A stretch of 64,000 nt of DNA from Phyllobacterium sp. 628 (GCF_014189505.1 NZ_CP050301.1:2487501-2551500); one strand, 5' to 3'. Shown: positions 46,288 to 56,361, counted from the first letter of the stretch. A program made the numbers and translations. The notes: generated by a model from the letters alone, not told the origin.

Positions 46288-47068
46288 GAGCAGGCCTTGG
46301 CATTTTGGTGAACAGACGGAACACGTTATCAGAGGTTATGGTGCCAATTTCTTCCGCGCTGACGCCAATGGTTTCAGCCAGAACGGCCGCCGTGTGGGTG
46401 ACGAAGCACGGTTCGTTGCGCTTGCCCCGATGCGGCATCGGCGCAAGATATGGCGCGTCCGTTTCGACCAGCAGACGGTCACGCGGCACATTTTTGGCAA
46501 TCTCACGAATCTCAGGAGAATTTTTGAAGGTTAGGATACCCGAAAACGAGATGTAGCCGCCAAGCTCGACACCAACACGCGCCAGTTCAGCCCCGGACGA
46601 AAAGCAATGGAGGATGAAAGGGAAGGTCCCCTTCCCGCTTTCTTCCCGCAGGATCGAAATCATGTCCTCGTCGGCACTGCGGGCATGGATAACCAGCGGC
46701 AGGCCTGTGGCGCGTGCCGCAGCAATATGGGTGCGAAAGCCCTGCTGCTGTGCTTCTTGCGGCGCATAATCATAGTGATAGTCGAGCCCGGCTTCGCCAA
46801 TTGCCACGACTTTCGGGTGTTGTGACAACCGGATCAGGTCGTCGGCGGTGATATCAAGCTCTTCATGCGCACTGTTGGGATGCGTACCGACAGAAGCATA
46901 GACGCTGTCATAGTGTTCGGCGATCGCGATGATCTGGTCAAAGCGGCGGACGCGGGTGCAGATCGTCACCAGCCGTTCAATGCCATTGTCCAGCGCACGC
47001 TGAACAATGGCATCGCGTTCCTCGGCAAAATCCGGAAAATCCAGATGGCAATGGCTGTCAACAAGCAT
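46280..47068 (-). CDS. TatD-family metal-dependent hydrolase
   Basis: A 262-aa TIM-barrel DNase-like protein. The ligand series is DSHCHLDF, GEAGLDYHYD, VIHARSADED, ILHCFSSG and ETDAPYLAPMPHRG. Homologues degrade DNA or RNA 3' ends. Downstream of metG (18-nt gap). Confidence 0.93.
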   Translation of the reverse strand: MLVDSHCHLDFPDFAEERDAIVQRALDNGIERLVTICTRVRRFDQIIAIAEHYDSVYASVGTHPNSAHEELDITADDLIRLSQHPKVVAIGEAGLDYHYDYAPQEAQQQGFRTHIAAARATGLPLVIHARSADEDMISILREESGKGTFPFILHCFSSGAELARVGVELGGYISFSGILTFKNSPEIREIAKNVPRDRLLVETDAPYLAPMPHRGKRNEPCFVTHTAAVLAETIGVSAEEIGTITSDNVFRLFTKMPRPAHG

Positions 47069-47086
47069 TGAATATCCGGTTCCTGA

Positions 47087-48638
47087 TCAGGCTTCTTTGT
47101 CGGTCTCAACATAGCGCGGGAAAATCGGTTGCGGCGCGGGCAAATCCGCGCCGGGCACCAGTTCGCTGCCGCCCAGCAGATTGACAAAGTTGCGCTTGTC
47201 TGCCGGTACCGCGAGAACATCCAACAGCTTTGCTGCTGATCCCGGGATGAACGGCAGGCAAAGAATGCCAATGCGCCGGATAACTTCCGCCGTCACGTAA
47301 AGAACGGTTTCCATCCGGGCCGGATCGGTCTTTTTCAGTGCCCAAGGCTCCTGCGCCGCGAAATAGCGGTTGGCTTCCGCAACGACCGCGAAGATCGCGC
47401 CAAGCGCCAGATGCATCGCCTGCGTGCCGACAGCCTTGCGGGCTGTTTCCAATGCCGCCACCGCCTGATTGAGGATCGCCTTGTCCGCGTCAGTGAAATC
47501 ACCCGGCTGCGGAACTTTCGCTTCACAGTTCTTGTTGATCATCGACAGCGAACGCTGGGCAAGGTTGCCAAGATCATTGGCAAGATCGGCATTGGTGCGG
47601 TTGACAATGGCTTCGTGACTGTAATTGCCATCCTGACCGAACGGCACTTCACGCAGCAGGAAATAACGCACCTGATCGAGACCATAATGGTCGACCAGTG
47701 AGAAAGGATCAATGACATTGCCGACAGACTTCGACATTTTCTCACCGCGGTTGAACACGAGATCCGTGGCCGAAAACCCGCTTTGGCAGTTCAATCCCGG
47801 CGGATAGCAGGAATGCTGGCCAGTAGACGGCGTGAAAGCGAATGATGTCCTTGCCGATAATGTGCACATCGGCCGGCCAGTAGCGCCAGCGCTCGGCATT
47901 CTCGTCCGGATAACCGGCTGCGGTAAGATAATTGGTCAGCGCGTCGACCCAGACATACATGACGTGCTTTTCATCGCCGGGAACAGGAATGCCCCAGTCG
48001 AATGTCGTGCGCGATACGGACAGGTCTTTCAGACCTGATTTGACGAAGGATACGACCTCATTGCGCCGCTCATCGGGGCCGACAAAACCGGGATTATCCG
48101 CATAGAGCTTGAGCAGGCGGTCCTGATAGGCGGACAGGCGAAAGAAATAGCTTTCCTCTTCCAGCCATTCGACCGGCGAGCCCTGCGGACCGTAGCGTAC
48201 GCCATCGGCGCGAACCTCAGTTTCTTCTTCCTGATAATAGGCTTCGTCGCGCACGGAATACCAGCCGTTATAGGATGCCTTGTAGATATCCCCCGCTTCC
48301 ACCATTTTCAGCCAGATGGCCTGCGATGCCTTGTGGTGCCGCTCCTCAGTGGTGCGGATAAAGTCATCATAGGACGCATTCAAAGCATGACCCATGTCAC
48401 GGAAAAGCTTGGCGTTTCTGTCTGCCAGCTCACGCGGCGTAATGCCTTCTTTACGCGCCGTCTGAAGCATCTTGATGCCATGTTCGTCCGTCCCGCTGAG
48501 GAAGAACACATCCTTGCCGTCATGACGGTTGAAACGGGCAATCGCGTCCGTTGCGATCAGCTCGTAAGCGTGACCGATATGCGGACTGCCGTTCGGATAG
48601 GAAATGGCAGTTGTGATGTAAAATGTTTCGCGGCTCAT
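47087..48638 (-). pseudogene. metG: Methionyl-tRNA synthetase, single frameshift
   Basis: All MetRS parts are present but in two frames. The first frame (48638 to 47742) has HIGH as PHIGHAYE and ends GHGSRVQPR. The second carries [20 protein letters not shown] and the anticodon-binding domain to 47087. Deleting one base in 47756-47762 gives [15 protein letters not shown] and a 516-aa protein of normal length (1552 nt = 3x517 + 1). metG is essential in bacteria, so a sequencing indel, or a second copy elsewhere, is more likely than real loss. Confidence 0.9.
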
Positions 48639-48732
48639 ACGTAACCTGATTTGCTTCGGAATTGGTATTTTGGGAAGGCGTCAGGCTGACATAACCCATG
48701 TCCAGCCTGATTGCTATACCGGCAATGGTGTA

Positions 48733-49791
48733 TCAACGGCCAGTAAGGGCGCGATGCATCCTGTCGAGAAAGATAAGAACAGTCTGCTTGCGATCAAGAT
48801 TGAAAGCATCGGAGTCGCGCGCTTCCGTTTGCATCTCCTGCCAGAGATTGGACCACTGATTGGCTTCGCCGACAGCGCCCCTGTCGGCGGCATCCCTCGC
48901 CTTCGCTGCGATACGGGCAAAGATATCCTCGAGGAAAAGATCGAACTGGATCTCGGAATCGCGCCCCGACAAAGCAGTACCCAGCGCGTGGGCTTTCGGC
49001 ACGTCGAAAACTGGCTTGGTCAGGATTACTTCGACCGTTTGCGAGATTTCGAGGCCACCGAATGCCAGCAGCAGGGCTGCCTTGCGCACGCTGCCATCCG
49101 CATGGGCGACAAGCGCCTCGGTATCCGTCACCTGATCCGCGCCGAGACCGATCGTGGCCAGAGCCGACAAAAGATCCCCGCGATCCAGCGCTTCAAAACG
49201 GATGGACTGGCAGCGTGAGCGGATTGTTGGCAGCAGGCGTCCGGATGAATGCGAGATCAGAATAAACAAAGTACGCTGCGGTGGCTCTTCAAGAGTCTTC
49301 AGTAACGCATTGGCAGCATTGCGATTCATGTCGTCAGCAGGATCGACAATGACAATGCGCCAAGCACCATCATGTGCAGTCCGGTTGAGAAAATGCGTCA
49401 CGCGGCGCACTTCATCAACAGTAATCCCGGTCTTGAATTTTCCAGTCTTGGTATCGAGTGGGCGGCTGATATGCAGGATGGCGAGGTGCGTTCCAGTGGC
49501 AATTTGCCGGTATGGCGCGACGGCATAGTCCGGTTCGGCCAGCGCCAGCGGCGCTTCCTGCTGAACGGGATGTTTCAGCATATGTCCGGCAAGATGGAAT
49601 GCCAGTGTGGTCTTGCCGACGCCTTGCGGCCCCTCGAGCAGCAACGCGTGATGCATATGGCCGGATTGATAGGCCTGCGCCAGAAAAGCCCGGATCGCCA
49701 TATGCCCGAACAATGCGGGATTGGCGGAAGGTGCGGGGATGCCGTCAATTGAATCGTGTGTGGCCGGAACGTCGAGAACAGCATCACTCAT
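48733..49791 (-). CDS. holB: DNA polymerase III subunit delta prime
   Basis: A 352-aa clamp-loader subunit. P-loop [10 protein letters not shown], sensor region [20 protein letters not shown], and [20 protein letters not shown] with SRCQSI. Coupled to tmk by ATGA overlap, 94 bp upstream of metG. The order tmk-holB-metG-tatD is typical of the group. Confidence 0.93.
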   Translation of the reverse strand: MSDAVLDVPATHDSIDGIPAPSANPALFGHMAIRAFLAQAYQSGHMHHALLLEGPQGVGKTTLAFHLAGHMLKHPVQQEAPLALAEPDYAVAPYRQIATGTHLAILHISRPLDTKTGKFKTGITVDEVRRVTHFLNRTAHDGAWRIVIVDPADDMNRNAANALLKTLEEPPQRTLFILISHSSGRLLPTIRSRCQSIRFEALDRGDLLSALATIGLGADQVTDTEALVAHADGSVRKAALLLAFGGLEISQTVEVILTKPVFDVPKAHALGTALSGRDSEIQFDLFLEDIFARIAAKARDAADRGAVGEANQWSNLWQEMQTEARDSDAFNLDRKQTVLIFLDRMHRALTGR

Positions 49792-50492
49792 TTTGCCGCT
49801 CCGGTTTTGGATTTCATCTTGATTGCCCGGCTGGCTTTCAGCTGATCAACGAGATTGGCAATATCCGCAGCAATGTCTTCAACAGACCGGTCGGCAGACA
49901 CCACCTTGCAACGCCGTGGTTCTGCCGCAGCAATCGCGAGATAGGCGTCGCGTCGCTTGCGATGGGTTTCAATGGTCTCTTTCTCGAAACGGTCAGCCGT
50001 TTCGGCTCCGCGGCGCGCATTGGCGCGTTGCAGGCCGGTTTCGGCAGGCAGATCGAGAATGATCGTCATGTCCGGCATCAAGCCATTGATTGCAGCGCGT
50101 TCAATCGCGCGCATCAAACCGGGATCGAGGTCACCGGTAACGCCCTGATAGACGCGGCTGGAATCGATATAACGATCGCACAGCACCATGGTGCCGGTGT
50201 TGACCGCCTGCCGCATGACCTGTTCCACATGATCATTGCGGGCAGCGCCAAACAACAGCGCTTCCATCGCCGGACCAAAGGATTCAGCAGCGCCACTCAA
50301 AATCACATGCCGGACGGCCTCCGCGCCGGGTGAACCGCCGGGCTCGCGCGTTACCAGCACATCATCACCCGCAGCGCGCAGATGCTCAGCCAGACGGGTG
50401 ATCTGTGTGGATTTTCCAGCACCCTCGCCGCCTTCAAAGGTAATGAACAGTCCTTGTTGCACGCCGTCAGCCGTCTTTCGATGCAGAGTCAT
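49788..50492 (-). CDS. tmk: Thymidylate kinase
   Basis: A 234-aa dTMP kinase. P-loop [26 protein letters not shown], and [12 protein letters not shown] with the DR[YF]-type motif. Makes dTDP for DNA synthesis. Start 50492 lies 53 bp after the dacF-like gene. Confidence 0.95.
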   Translation of the reverse strand: MTLHRKTADGVQQGLFITFEGGEGAGKSTQITRLAEHLRAAGDDVLVTREPGGSPGAEAVRHVILSGAAESFGPAMEALLFGAARNDHVEQVMRQAVNTGTMVLCDRYIDSSRVYQGVTGDLDPGLMRAIERAAINGLMPDMTIILDLPAETGLQRANARRGAETADRFEKETIETHRKRRDAYLAIAAAEPRRCKVVSADRSVEDIAADIANLVDQLKASRAIKMKSKTGAAK

Positions 50493-50545
50493 TCGTCAAA
50501 TCTGGTTCTAGCGTTTGAGAATGAAAAGGTCGAGGCGGGAAACTG

Positions 50546-51754
50546 TCAAAGCTTCAAGCGCCGCATCCAGCCGGTCGTCAGTTCCAGCACTGCGTCCAGC
50601 GACCGCTTCTGCAAATCACCAGATTCAACTGCTTCTGCCGTATAGACCGGCGTTTCCTGTGCGAGTGCATCACCGATCCAGATTTTCAACGTACCAACCT
50701 GTTCATCGGCTTTGAGCGGAGCAATCAGCGGCCCCCTATATTCCACATGGGCTTTCAGGCGGTCCTTGTTGGCAGTCGGCACCAGCAGACTGATCTTTTC
50801 ATGCGCTTTCAGGGCAACGGCGGATTTGACGCCGCCAAACACGCTGGCCTCGCCCACAGTCTCGCCTTCGGCAAAGATGCTGATTTCCTCAAAGGCATTA
50901 TACGCCCATTCGAAAACCTTCTTGGCTTCTTCGGCTCGTTCCTTGTCACTGGCAAGGCCGCTCAAGGCGACGATATAACGGCGGCCATTGTGTTCAGCAG
51001 AACCGACAAGGCCATAGCCGGACTGTTCCGTATAGCCCGTACCCATGCCGTCAGCGCCGATGTCCAAACGCAGCAGCGGATTTCGGTTGCGCTGGAAAAT
51101 ATTGTTCCAGGTAAAGCTCTCCTGCGCGTAGGTGCGGTAATATTCCGGATATTCGTGTTTGATGTAGCGGGCCAGTGTGACGAGATCCGTCAATGACACT
51201 TTCTGTTGCGGATCGGGCAACCCGGTCGAATTGCGGAATGTCGAGCTGGTAAGGCCAATCTCCTTGGCCCGCTCATTCATCATGGTGGCGAAATTCGACT
51301 CTGATCCGGCAATGCCTTCCGCCAGAATAATGCAACCGTCATTGGCGGACTGCACGATAACGCCCTGAACGAGATCGCCAACACTGATTGAGGATTTGAG
51401 CTTGGCAAACATGGTCGAACCGCCGGAAGGCGCCCCACCCGTCCGCCAGGCATTCTCGCTGACGACATATTGGGTATCCATCGCAATCTTGCCGGTTTTC
51501 AGCTGGTGAAACACCAGTTCCATGGTCATCAGCTTGGCCAGAGCTGCCGGCTCGATCAATGTATCGGGCGCCTTGGCATAAAGAATTGAACCGGTCTGAT
51601 CTTCAAGCATCAAAGCTTGCTTGGCTTTCGTATCGAACAACGTTTCCTGCGCGTGTGCCGCAGCCGAAAATGCAAAAACGGCAACGATGCCTGCGGCAAG
51701 CATACGGAACGGCAGTTTCAAAGAATTCCTATGGTGCGGAAAATCAATTGCCAT
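50546..51754 (-). CDS. DacF-like D,D-carboxypeptidase homologue lacking catalytic residues
   Basis: A 402-aa PBP5/DacF-type protein with signal peptide (RMLAAGIVAVFAFSAAAHA) and the expected layout. The canonical SxxK reads ALAK here: Ala71 replaces the nucleophile Ser in EPAALAKLMT, Lys74 is kept. SxN is kept (VQSANDG, Ser136). KTG is GTG (Gly238 in GADGMGTGYT). The C-terminal PBP5_C domain is present. Both substitutions predict no D,D-carboxypeptidase or beta-lactam acylation. ATG 51754 overlaps the rlpA stop; the frame is open to 51844. Structural or regulatory role in the cell wall is inferred. Confidence 0.88.
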   Translation of the reverse strand: MAIDFPHHRNSLKLPFRMLAAGIVAVFAFSAAAHAQETLFDTKAKQALMLEDQTGSILYAKAPDTLIEPAALAKLMTMELVFHQLKTGKIAMDTQYVVSENAWRTGGAPSGGSTMFAKLKSSISVGDLVQGVIVQSANDGCIILAEGIAGSESNFATMMNERAKEIGLTSSTFRNSTGLPDPQQKVSLTDLVTLARYIKHEYPEYYRTYAQESFTWNNIFQRNRNPLLRLDIGADGMGTGYTEQSGYGLVGSAEHNGRRYIVALSGLASDKERAEEAKKVFEWAYNAFEEISIFAEGETVGEASVFGGVKSAVALKAHEKISLLVPTANKDRLKAHVEYRGPLIAPLKADEQVGTLKIWIGDALAQETPVYTAEAVESGDLQKRSLDAVLELTTGWMRRLKL

Positions 51755-53081
51755 CATCGCGAACGACAAAGGCATCACCTGCCCCCGCCTTCCAGGCGGC
51801 TTGCAGCAGCGCGTCAGTGGTCTTTGTTGTTTTGGCACGGGCAATCAACGCGACGCGCATACCTTCGGGGCTGTTGACTTCGGAAAGATCGACCTTACCC
51901 AATGGCGTCAAAGCGGCCATCACACGGGCAGCCGTGCTCTTGTCCTTGAAGAGGCCGACATCGACATATTCACCGGCCGGTGCCGTGACATTGTCCAATT
52001 TATTCTGAACCTTCCACGCATCGGACAACGACACGGGTGAAATCAGGCTGTTCATGGCATCGGCCGTAGCATTGGCACTGGCTATGCGCTCGTCAGCATA
52101 GGAGCTGGCAAATGGTGTTACGCGCTTGGTGGTGCCCTTATACGACCCGAGCAGCATCGCCGGCTTGTCATCAATATAGGGGCCGACCATCGGCAGGACC
52201 GGATCTGCGCCGTAGTTGAATGGCGCTGCAGAGCCCTGCATTTCAGCCGGTGCCTGTTGCATCTGCTGTTGTGACTGCCGTGGCATTGGCGCACCGAGAT
52301 TGGCAGCCTGATCGTTGAACGATACCGGCTGAACATCCAGACTGGCAACCTGAACGCCCGCAACACGCGGCTGCCGCATACCCGGTATGGCGACGGTATT
52401 ACGCTGCGTCGGCGTTGACCCGTTCATGGCAATCATCACGCCGGATGCAGGCTGCCCCCAAGGATCGGGCGCACCGGGGCCACGATAGGAGGCCAGAAGA
52501 AACGCGTCGTCACGGCCTTCCAGCGGGGCCCGCCCGACATACTCGACCTTCACATCGGCCGTACCGGTATGCTGATAATCCAGCATGGTCGCGGCCTTCT
52601 GCGACAGGTCGATGACGCGATTGCTGTGATAAGGCCCGCGATCATTGACACGCACGATGACCGAACTGCCATTGGCAAGATTGGTGACGCGCGCATAGCT
52701 CGGCAAAGGCATGGTCGGATGCGCTGCCGACAGGTGGTTCATGTCATAGACTTCGCCATTGGCGGTCAAGCGGCCGTGAAAGGCCGAACCGTACCAGGAT
52801 GCGAGACCCTGACGTTTATAGCCGGGTTCTTCTTTGGGGTAATACCACTTGCCGCGAACCTGATAGGGTCGACCCAACTGATCCCGGCCGCCGCCGCGCG
52901 GCATATTGCGAAAATCCGTGACAACACGCGGACTGGCTTTGACGCCATATTCCGATTCAGCGAAATATTCCTTGCCGTGGGAGCGCTTGCCAACTTTTAC
53001 CTTGGGCGAGGATGCGCAGGCAGCCATCAAGGCGCCCATCGCTACAACTCCGGCAATTCGAAAAGCTTTGGCCTTTGACAA
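51744..53081 (-). CDS. rlpA: Septal ring lytic transglycosylase RlpA-like lipoprotein with SPOR domain
   Basis: A 445-aa protein. Lipobox with Cys22 (GALMAACASS). The double-psi beta-barrel RlpA core is GLASWYGSAFHGRLTANGEV, then VNDRGPYHSNRVIDLS. A Gln/Pro-rich linker (residues about 210-300) leads to the C-terminal SPOR domain (YVDVGLFKDKSTAARVMAAL). Binds denuded glycan strands at the septum. Heads the operon with the DacF-like gene. Confidence 0.9.
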   Translation of the reverse strand: MSKAKAFRIAGVVAMGALMAACASSPKVKVGKRSHGKEYFAESEYGVKASPRVVTDFRNMPRGGGRDQLGRPYQVRGKWYYPKEEPGYKRQGLASWYGSAFHGRLTANGEVYDMNHLSAAHPTMPLPSYARVTNLANGSSVIVRVNDRGPYHSNRVIDLSQKAATMLDYQHTGTADVKVEYVGRAPLEGRDDAFLLASYRGPGAPDPWGQPASGVMIAMNGSTPTQRNTVAIPGMRQPRVAGVQVASLDVQPVSFNDQAANLGAPMPRQSQQQMQQAPAEMQGSAAPFNYGADPVLPMVGPYIDDKPAMLLGSYKGTTKRVTPFASSYADERIASANATADAMNSLISPVSLSDAWKVQNKLDNVTAPAGEYVDVGLFKDKSTAARVMAALTPLGKVDLSEVNSPEGMRVALIARAKTTKTTDALLQAAWKAGAGDAFVVRDDGN

Positions 53082-53423
53082 TGCAAATTACCGGCTGAAC
53101 GCCGTCCCCACACGTTTACACATCGATACTCAACAAGAACGCGGCACAATTCCAGAACCCATCATGGAGTATTGCACCAGTTCTATAACTGTCACCGATA
53201 GGTTGACAGCACCTTAACAGAATAGGTTGATATTGCTGAGTTCAGGTGACTTTGGTTAACAGGACATTTTCCTGCAATCACATTTTATGTGCTGCGGATT
53301 CAAAGACTGTATTGGCCGGCATTGAGCCCGGTCCGGTCTATCCTTATCTCTCATCTGAAAGTCACCGGCGACGATCATCTCAATCTGTTCCTCCAACCCC
53401 GGAAACCGGTAAGGACGTAGCAA
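53082..53423. other. Divergent intergenic region upstream of rlpA
   Basis: 342 bases between the rlpA start and the small lipoprotein gene. It must carry the promoters for both directions. No gene, repeat or known RNA was recognised in it. Confidence 0.4.
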
Positions 53424-53585
53424 ATGCCAAGGCACCTCCCGGCAGTCATTTTGACCCTTTTGCTCATGACAAGCTGCGCCGCTTCAGGTCATATCAGCCC
53501 GCTGGTTTATTGCGATAACCCTTCCGACATCAACGGAAGAGTTTTTACCAATTGTACCCAGCCTATCGGCAAGGAATCGCCTTAA
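53424..53585 (+). CDS. Small lipoprotein, 53 aa
   Basis: Read directly: MPRHLPAVILTLLLMTSCAA is a lipoprotein signal with LMTSC as lipobox (Cys18), followed by SGHISPLVYCDNPSDI and a Cys-containing tail ending KESP. AAGGA stands 9 nt before ATG 53424. Predicted to be lipid-anchored. Function unknown. Confidence 0.6.
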   Translation: MPRHLPAVILTLLLMTSCAASGHISPLVYCDNPSDINGRVFTNCTQPIGKESP

Positions 53586-53808
53586 ACATAAGCTTGCAGT
53601 TGATTGGCAAGGTGGCGATCTTGCGCCGATGCGGCTTCGCGGGAAAAACCATCGCGTATCCGGACCCTCAACAATCCCCTGTTCATCGGATGTGGCAGTC
53701 CGTAATAATGCGGTCCGCTGATTATTCGTCCTGACTCTGCCCTTATTTCAAATCATACCGTTCCCTTGCTTCATTCAATTACGCAAACCTTGATGGCTAT
53801 CGCTTCAA

Positions 53809-54327
53809 ATGAACATTGAAACTCTCGTTACCGATGCAATTTCGTTCACGCGCCAGCATTCCGAATGGGCGCCCTATATTACGTTCCTCGTGGCATTCTC
53901 GGAGTCCATGGCCTTCATTTCGCTGTTGGTACCCGGCTGGGGTATCCTGATCGGCATAGGCGCCATTGTCGGTGTGAGCGGACTTGATTTCATTCCGATC
54001 TGGATCGGTGCCTCGCTGGGTGCAGCCGCAGGCGATTGGCTTTCCTATTCCATTGGTTTCCGTCTCAAGGGGCGGGCAACACAAATCTGGCCGCTGTCGC
54101 GTAATCCTGAAATGGTAGCCAAGGGTCAAGATTTTTGCGACCACTGGGGCGCTTGGGCGGTGTTTATCGGCAGATTTTTTGGACCATTGCGGGCTGTCGT
54201 ACCACTTCTCGCCGGGATCTTTGCAATGCCCTCGATCAAGTTCCAGCTGGCGAACATTTCCTCTGCATTCCTTTGGGCCTTTGTGCTGCTTGCACCCGGT
54301 GCGCTCGCCCTGCGGCAATATCTTTAG
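53809..54327 (+). CDS. DedA-family membrane protein
   Basis: A 172-aa protein with the DedA/SNARE-associated domain: YITFLVAFSESMAFISLLVP, GASLGAAAGDWLSYSIGF and FIGRFFGPLRAVVPLLAGIF with the conserved Arg residues. About four membrane segments. Homologues flip undecaprenyl phosphate or phospholipids. Confidence 0.9.
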   Translation: MNIETLVTDAISFTRQHSEWAPYITFLVAFSESMAFISLLVPGWGILIGIGAIVGVSGLDFIPIWIGASLGAAAGDWLSYSIGFRLKGRATQIWPLSRNPEMVAKGQDFCDHWGAWAVFIGRFFGPLRAVVPLLAGIFAMPSIKFQLANISSAFLWAFVLLAPGALALRQYL

Positions 54328-54416
54328 ACATCGGCCGGGCCGGATTCGTATTCCGTGATCCAATTCTTGACAGGATCGTGATTGGAACAACGCCGCGAAT
54401 GCAGTATTGGGACTCT

Positions 54417-54761
54417 ATGAAGCTTGCACAAATCATTGCCTGGCTATTGTTCGCGGCCATCCTTTTCGTCACCGTCGATCCCATCAATCTGCGGCCTGAC
54501 AGCGGTTTGCCTGTGAATGTCGAGCGTTTTCTTGCATTTGCCGTCATGGGATTTGTCTTTGCAATCGCCTATCCCCGGCACTGGATTTTGATCCTGACAT
54601 TGGTCATTGGCGCGGCTTTTGCCTTCGAACTTGCGCAGATGCTGGCACCGACAAGACATGCCAGATTGCTTGATGCCGTGGTGAAAGCCGCAGGCGGCTT
54701 TGCCGGAGTAATCTCGGCCGCCATCATTCACATCTTGATAGGCCATCGACAAACCAAGTAA
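54417..54761 (+). CDS. VanZ-like family membrane protein
   Basis: A 114-aa protein with three to four hydrophobic segments. VERFLAFAVMGFVFAIAYPR and AFELAQMLAPTRHARLLDAV match the VanZ-like signature with its Glu and Asp/His residues. The upstream frame is open to 54135 only because it overlaps DedA. The role is unknown; the relation to teicoplanin resistance in VanZ proper should not be assumed. Confidence 0.75.
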   Translation: MKLAQIIAWLLFAAILFVTVDPINLRPDSGLPVNVERFLAFAVMGFVFAIAYPRHWILILTLVIGAAFAFELAQMLAPTRHARLLDAVVKAAGGFAGVISAAIIHILIGHRQTK

Positions 54762-54918
54762 GTTTACTGCTAACTCCTTGATTTTGAACAAACGATCGTT
54801 ACCCCGCCCGCTGGCGCCGGCAACAATGGTTCAGCATGGTTGATTGCGTGACCGAGTAGAAATACAAAAGCCGTGCAGGTGGCGCGCTGTTTTGCGAAAC
54901 TGGCGGGGAGCAATCGAT

Positions 54919-55987
54919 ATGAAAGATCTTTTCGGCGGAATACACGACATGTTCCGTACTACCTTTTTGCTTATTATCGGCTTCTGGCTAACGGAGTCAG
55001 TTCTGTGCAGCCTGATATGGAGCATGCTCGGTCTCAACCCGATGGATTTCCTTCTCGTGAAGGTTGTTTTGACCTGTGCTTCGATTTTTTTGACCGCAAT
55101 AATCACCTATCTCATAGTGATCTTGCGCAACATAAATCTCGTCGTTCAGATATTTATCTGTTTCCTGGTGTCTATTGGCGCTTCAACAATGACAACCGCG
55201 CTCGACTACTACCTTTTTACCCGCTTCAATCCCCCCTATTTCCATTCAGTACGATCTGGCGAATTTCAGCTACACGCTGTTTTACGGTCTGTCATTGTTC
55301 TTTGGCTGGTCCTGCTTTTTTGTCGCCTATCTCTATAATCTGGAAATACGTGCGCACGAGCGGCGGCTGGCGGCATCGCGCGAAGAGGCGTTGAATGCGA
55401 AAATGCAAGCGCTGCACTATCAGATCAATCCGCATTTCCTTTTCAATACCCTGAATTCCGTTGTCGGACTGATCGAAGAAGGCTCGCCTGCCAGTGCAAG
55501 CCGAATGATTATGTCGCTTTCATCATTTCTGCGTACAACACTGGAGCTTGATCCCCTGCGCGACCTTCCGCTCGCCGATGAACTGGCACTCCAGGCTGAA
55601 TATCTCAAGATTGAGAACGAGCGGTTTTCAGATCGCATGAAAGTCACATTGCATGTTCCGCACGAGCTTGAGAATGCTCTGGTTCCCAGTCTTATTCTGC
55701 AGCCACTGGTCGAAAACGCGGTGAAACATGGTCTGGGTTTTTCCGGGAATTTAGAGATCACCATTAGCGCCTCCCAGGAGGGACAATCCCTCAAACTGTT
55801 GGTCGAGAACAGCTCCAGAACCATCGGCAAACGTGGCGGAACTGAAAGACAGGGCCTCGGGATCGGCCTATTGAACGTTGCTCACCGGATTCAGACCCGC
55901 TTTCCGCAGGCGGGTACATTGGTGGCCGGACCCGTGTCGCCATCACGGTTTCGCGCGTTGCTGACAATGCCTTTGCGGCTTGCATAG
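54919..55987 (+). pseudogene. LytS-type sensor histidine kinase, frameshifted
   Basis: A kinase with about four membrane segments (FRTTFLLIIGFWLTESVLCS, FLLVKVVLTCASIFLTAII and others), then the His_kinase box HYQINPHFLFNTLNSVVGLI and ATPase motif LILQPLVENAVKHGL with GLGIGLLNV. A six-C run (55231-55236) breaks the frame; removing one C joins FTRFNPPISIQYDLANFSYT to the kinase and gives 355 aa (1069 nt = 3x356 + 1). GGGGAG precedes the start. No LytTR response regulator lies within the window. Confidence 0.8.
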
Positions 55988-55998
55988 GAATGGTGCAA

Positions 55999-56199
55999 AT
56001 GAGCGATCAGTTGCTGGCGGATGATCTTGAGATGTTCGCACTCGAAGACGCGGCCGTTTCTCTTGGCGTCAGCCATTTGCTGAACATAGCTGCAGCGGCA
56101 ATCCGGGCGCAGGATAAAGAAATCACCAATTTAAAACGCGAACGGGATGCCTTGCGTGCGGAATACGAAATCCTGCGCAATAAAGGTCATAGGCCATAA
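55999..56199 (+). CDS. Small coiled-coil protein, 66 aa
   Basis: MSDQLLADDLEMFALEDAAV at the start; the second half (AQDKEITNLKRERDALRAEY) is a charged coiled coil. Follows the kinase by 11 nt, so probably the same transcript. ATG 55999 fits AGGA upstream better than ATG 55990. Function unknown. Confidence 0.55.
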   Translation: MSDQLLADDLEMFALEDAAVSLGVSHLLNIAAAAIRAQDKEITNLKRERDALRAEYEILRNKGHRP

Positions 56200-56297
56200 G
56201 AGCGATTACTGCGCTTTACCAAGATGGCAAATTTCCACCTCAGTTTCGCATCATGTTGGCATAATCTTCTGCTCAGCTTCCTTTGATATCAACCGGG

Positions 56298-56361
56298 CGT
56301 TGTCTCCTTCGGACAACGCGAGGCCCGGCGATATTCCCCCCATCACCCATGGCCGGGCCTC
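56298..56361. repeat. Two adjacent stem-loops, possible small RNA
   Basis: CGTTGTC/GACAACG (56298-56304 with 56312-56318, 7-nt loop) is directly followed by GAGGCCCGGC/GCCGGGCCTC (56320-56329 with 56352-56361, 22-nt loop). Neither has a T tract. They fill the gap between the coiled-coil gene and the convergent small gene. No known RNA class was recognised; a structured RNA or 3' stability element is inferred. Confidence 0.4.

Noticed and set aside
53246-53518. Open frame on the plus strand, 90 codons
   Set aside because: Overlaps the small lipoprotein gene in another frame; composition is not protein-like and no ribosome site is present.
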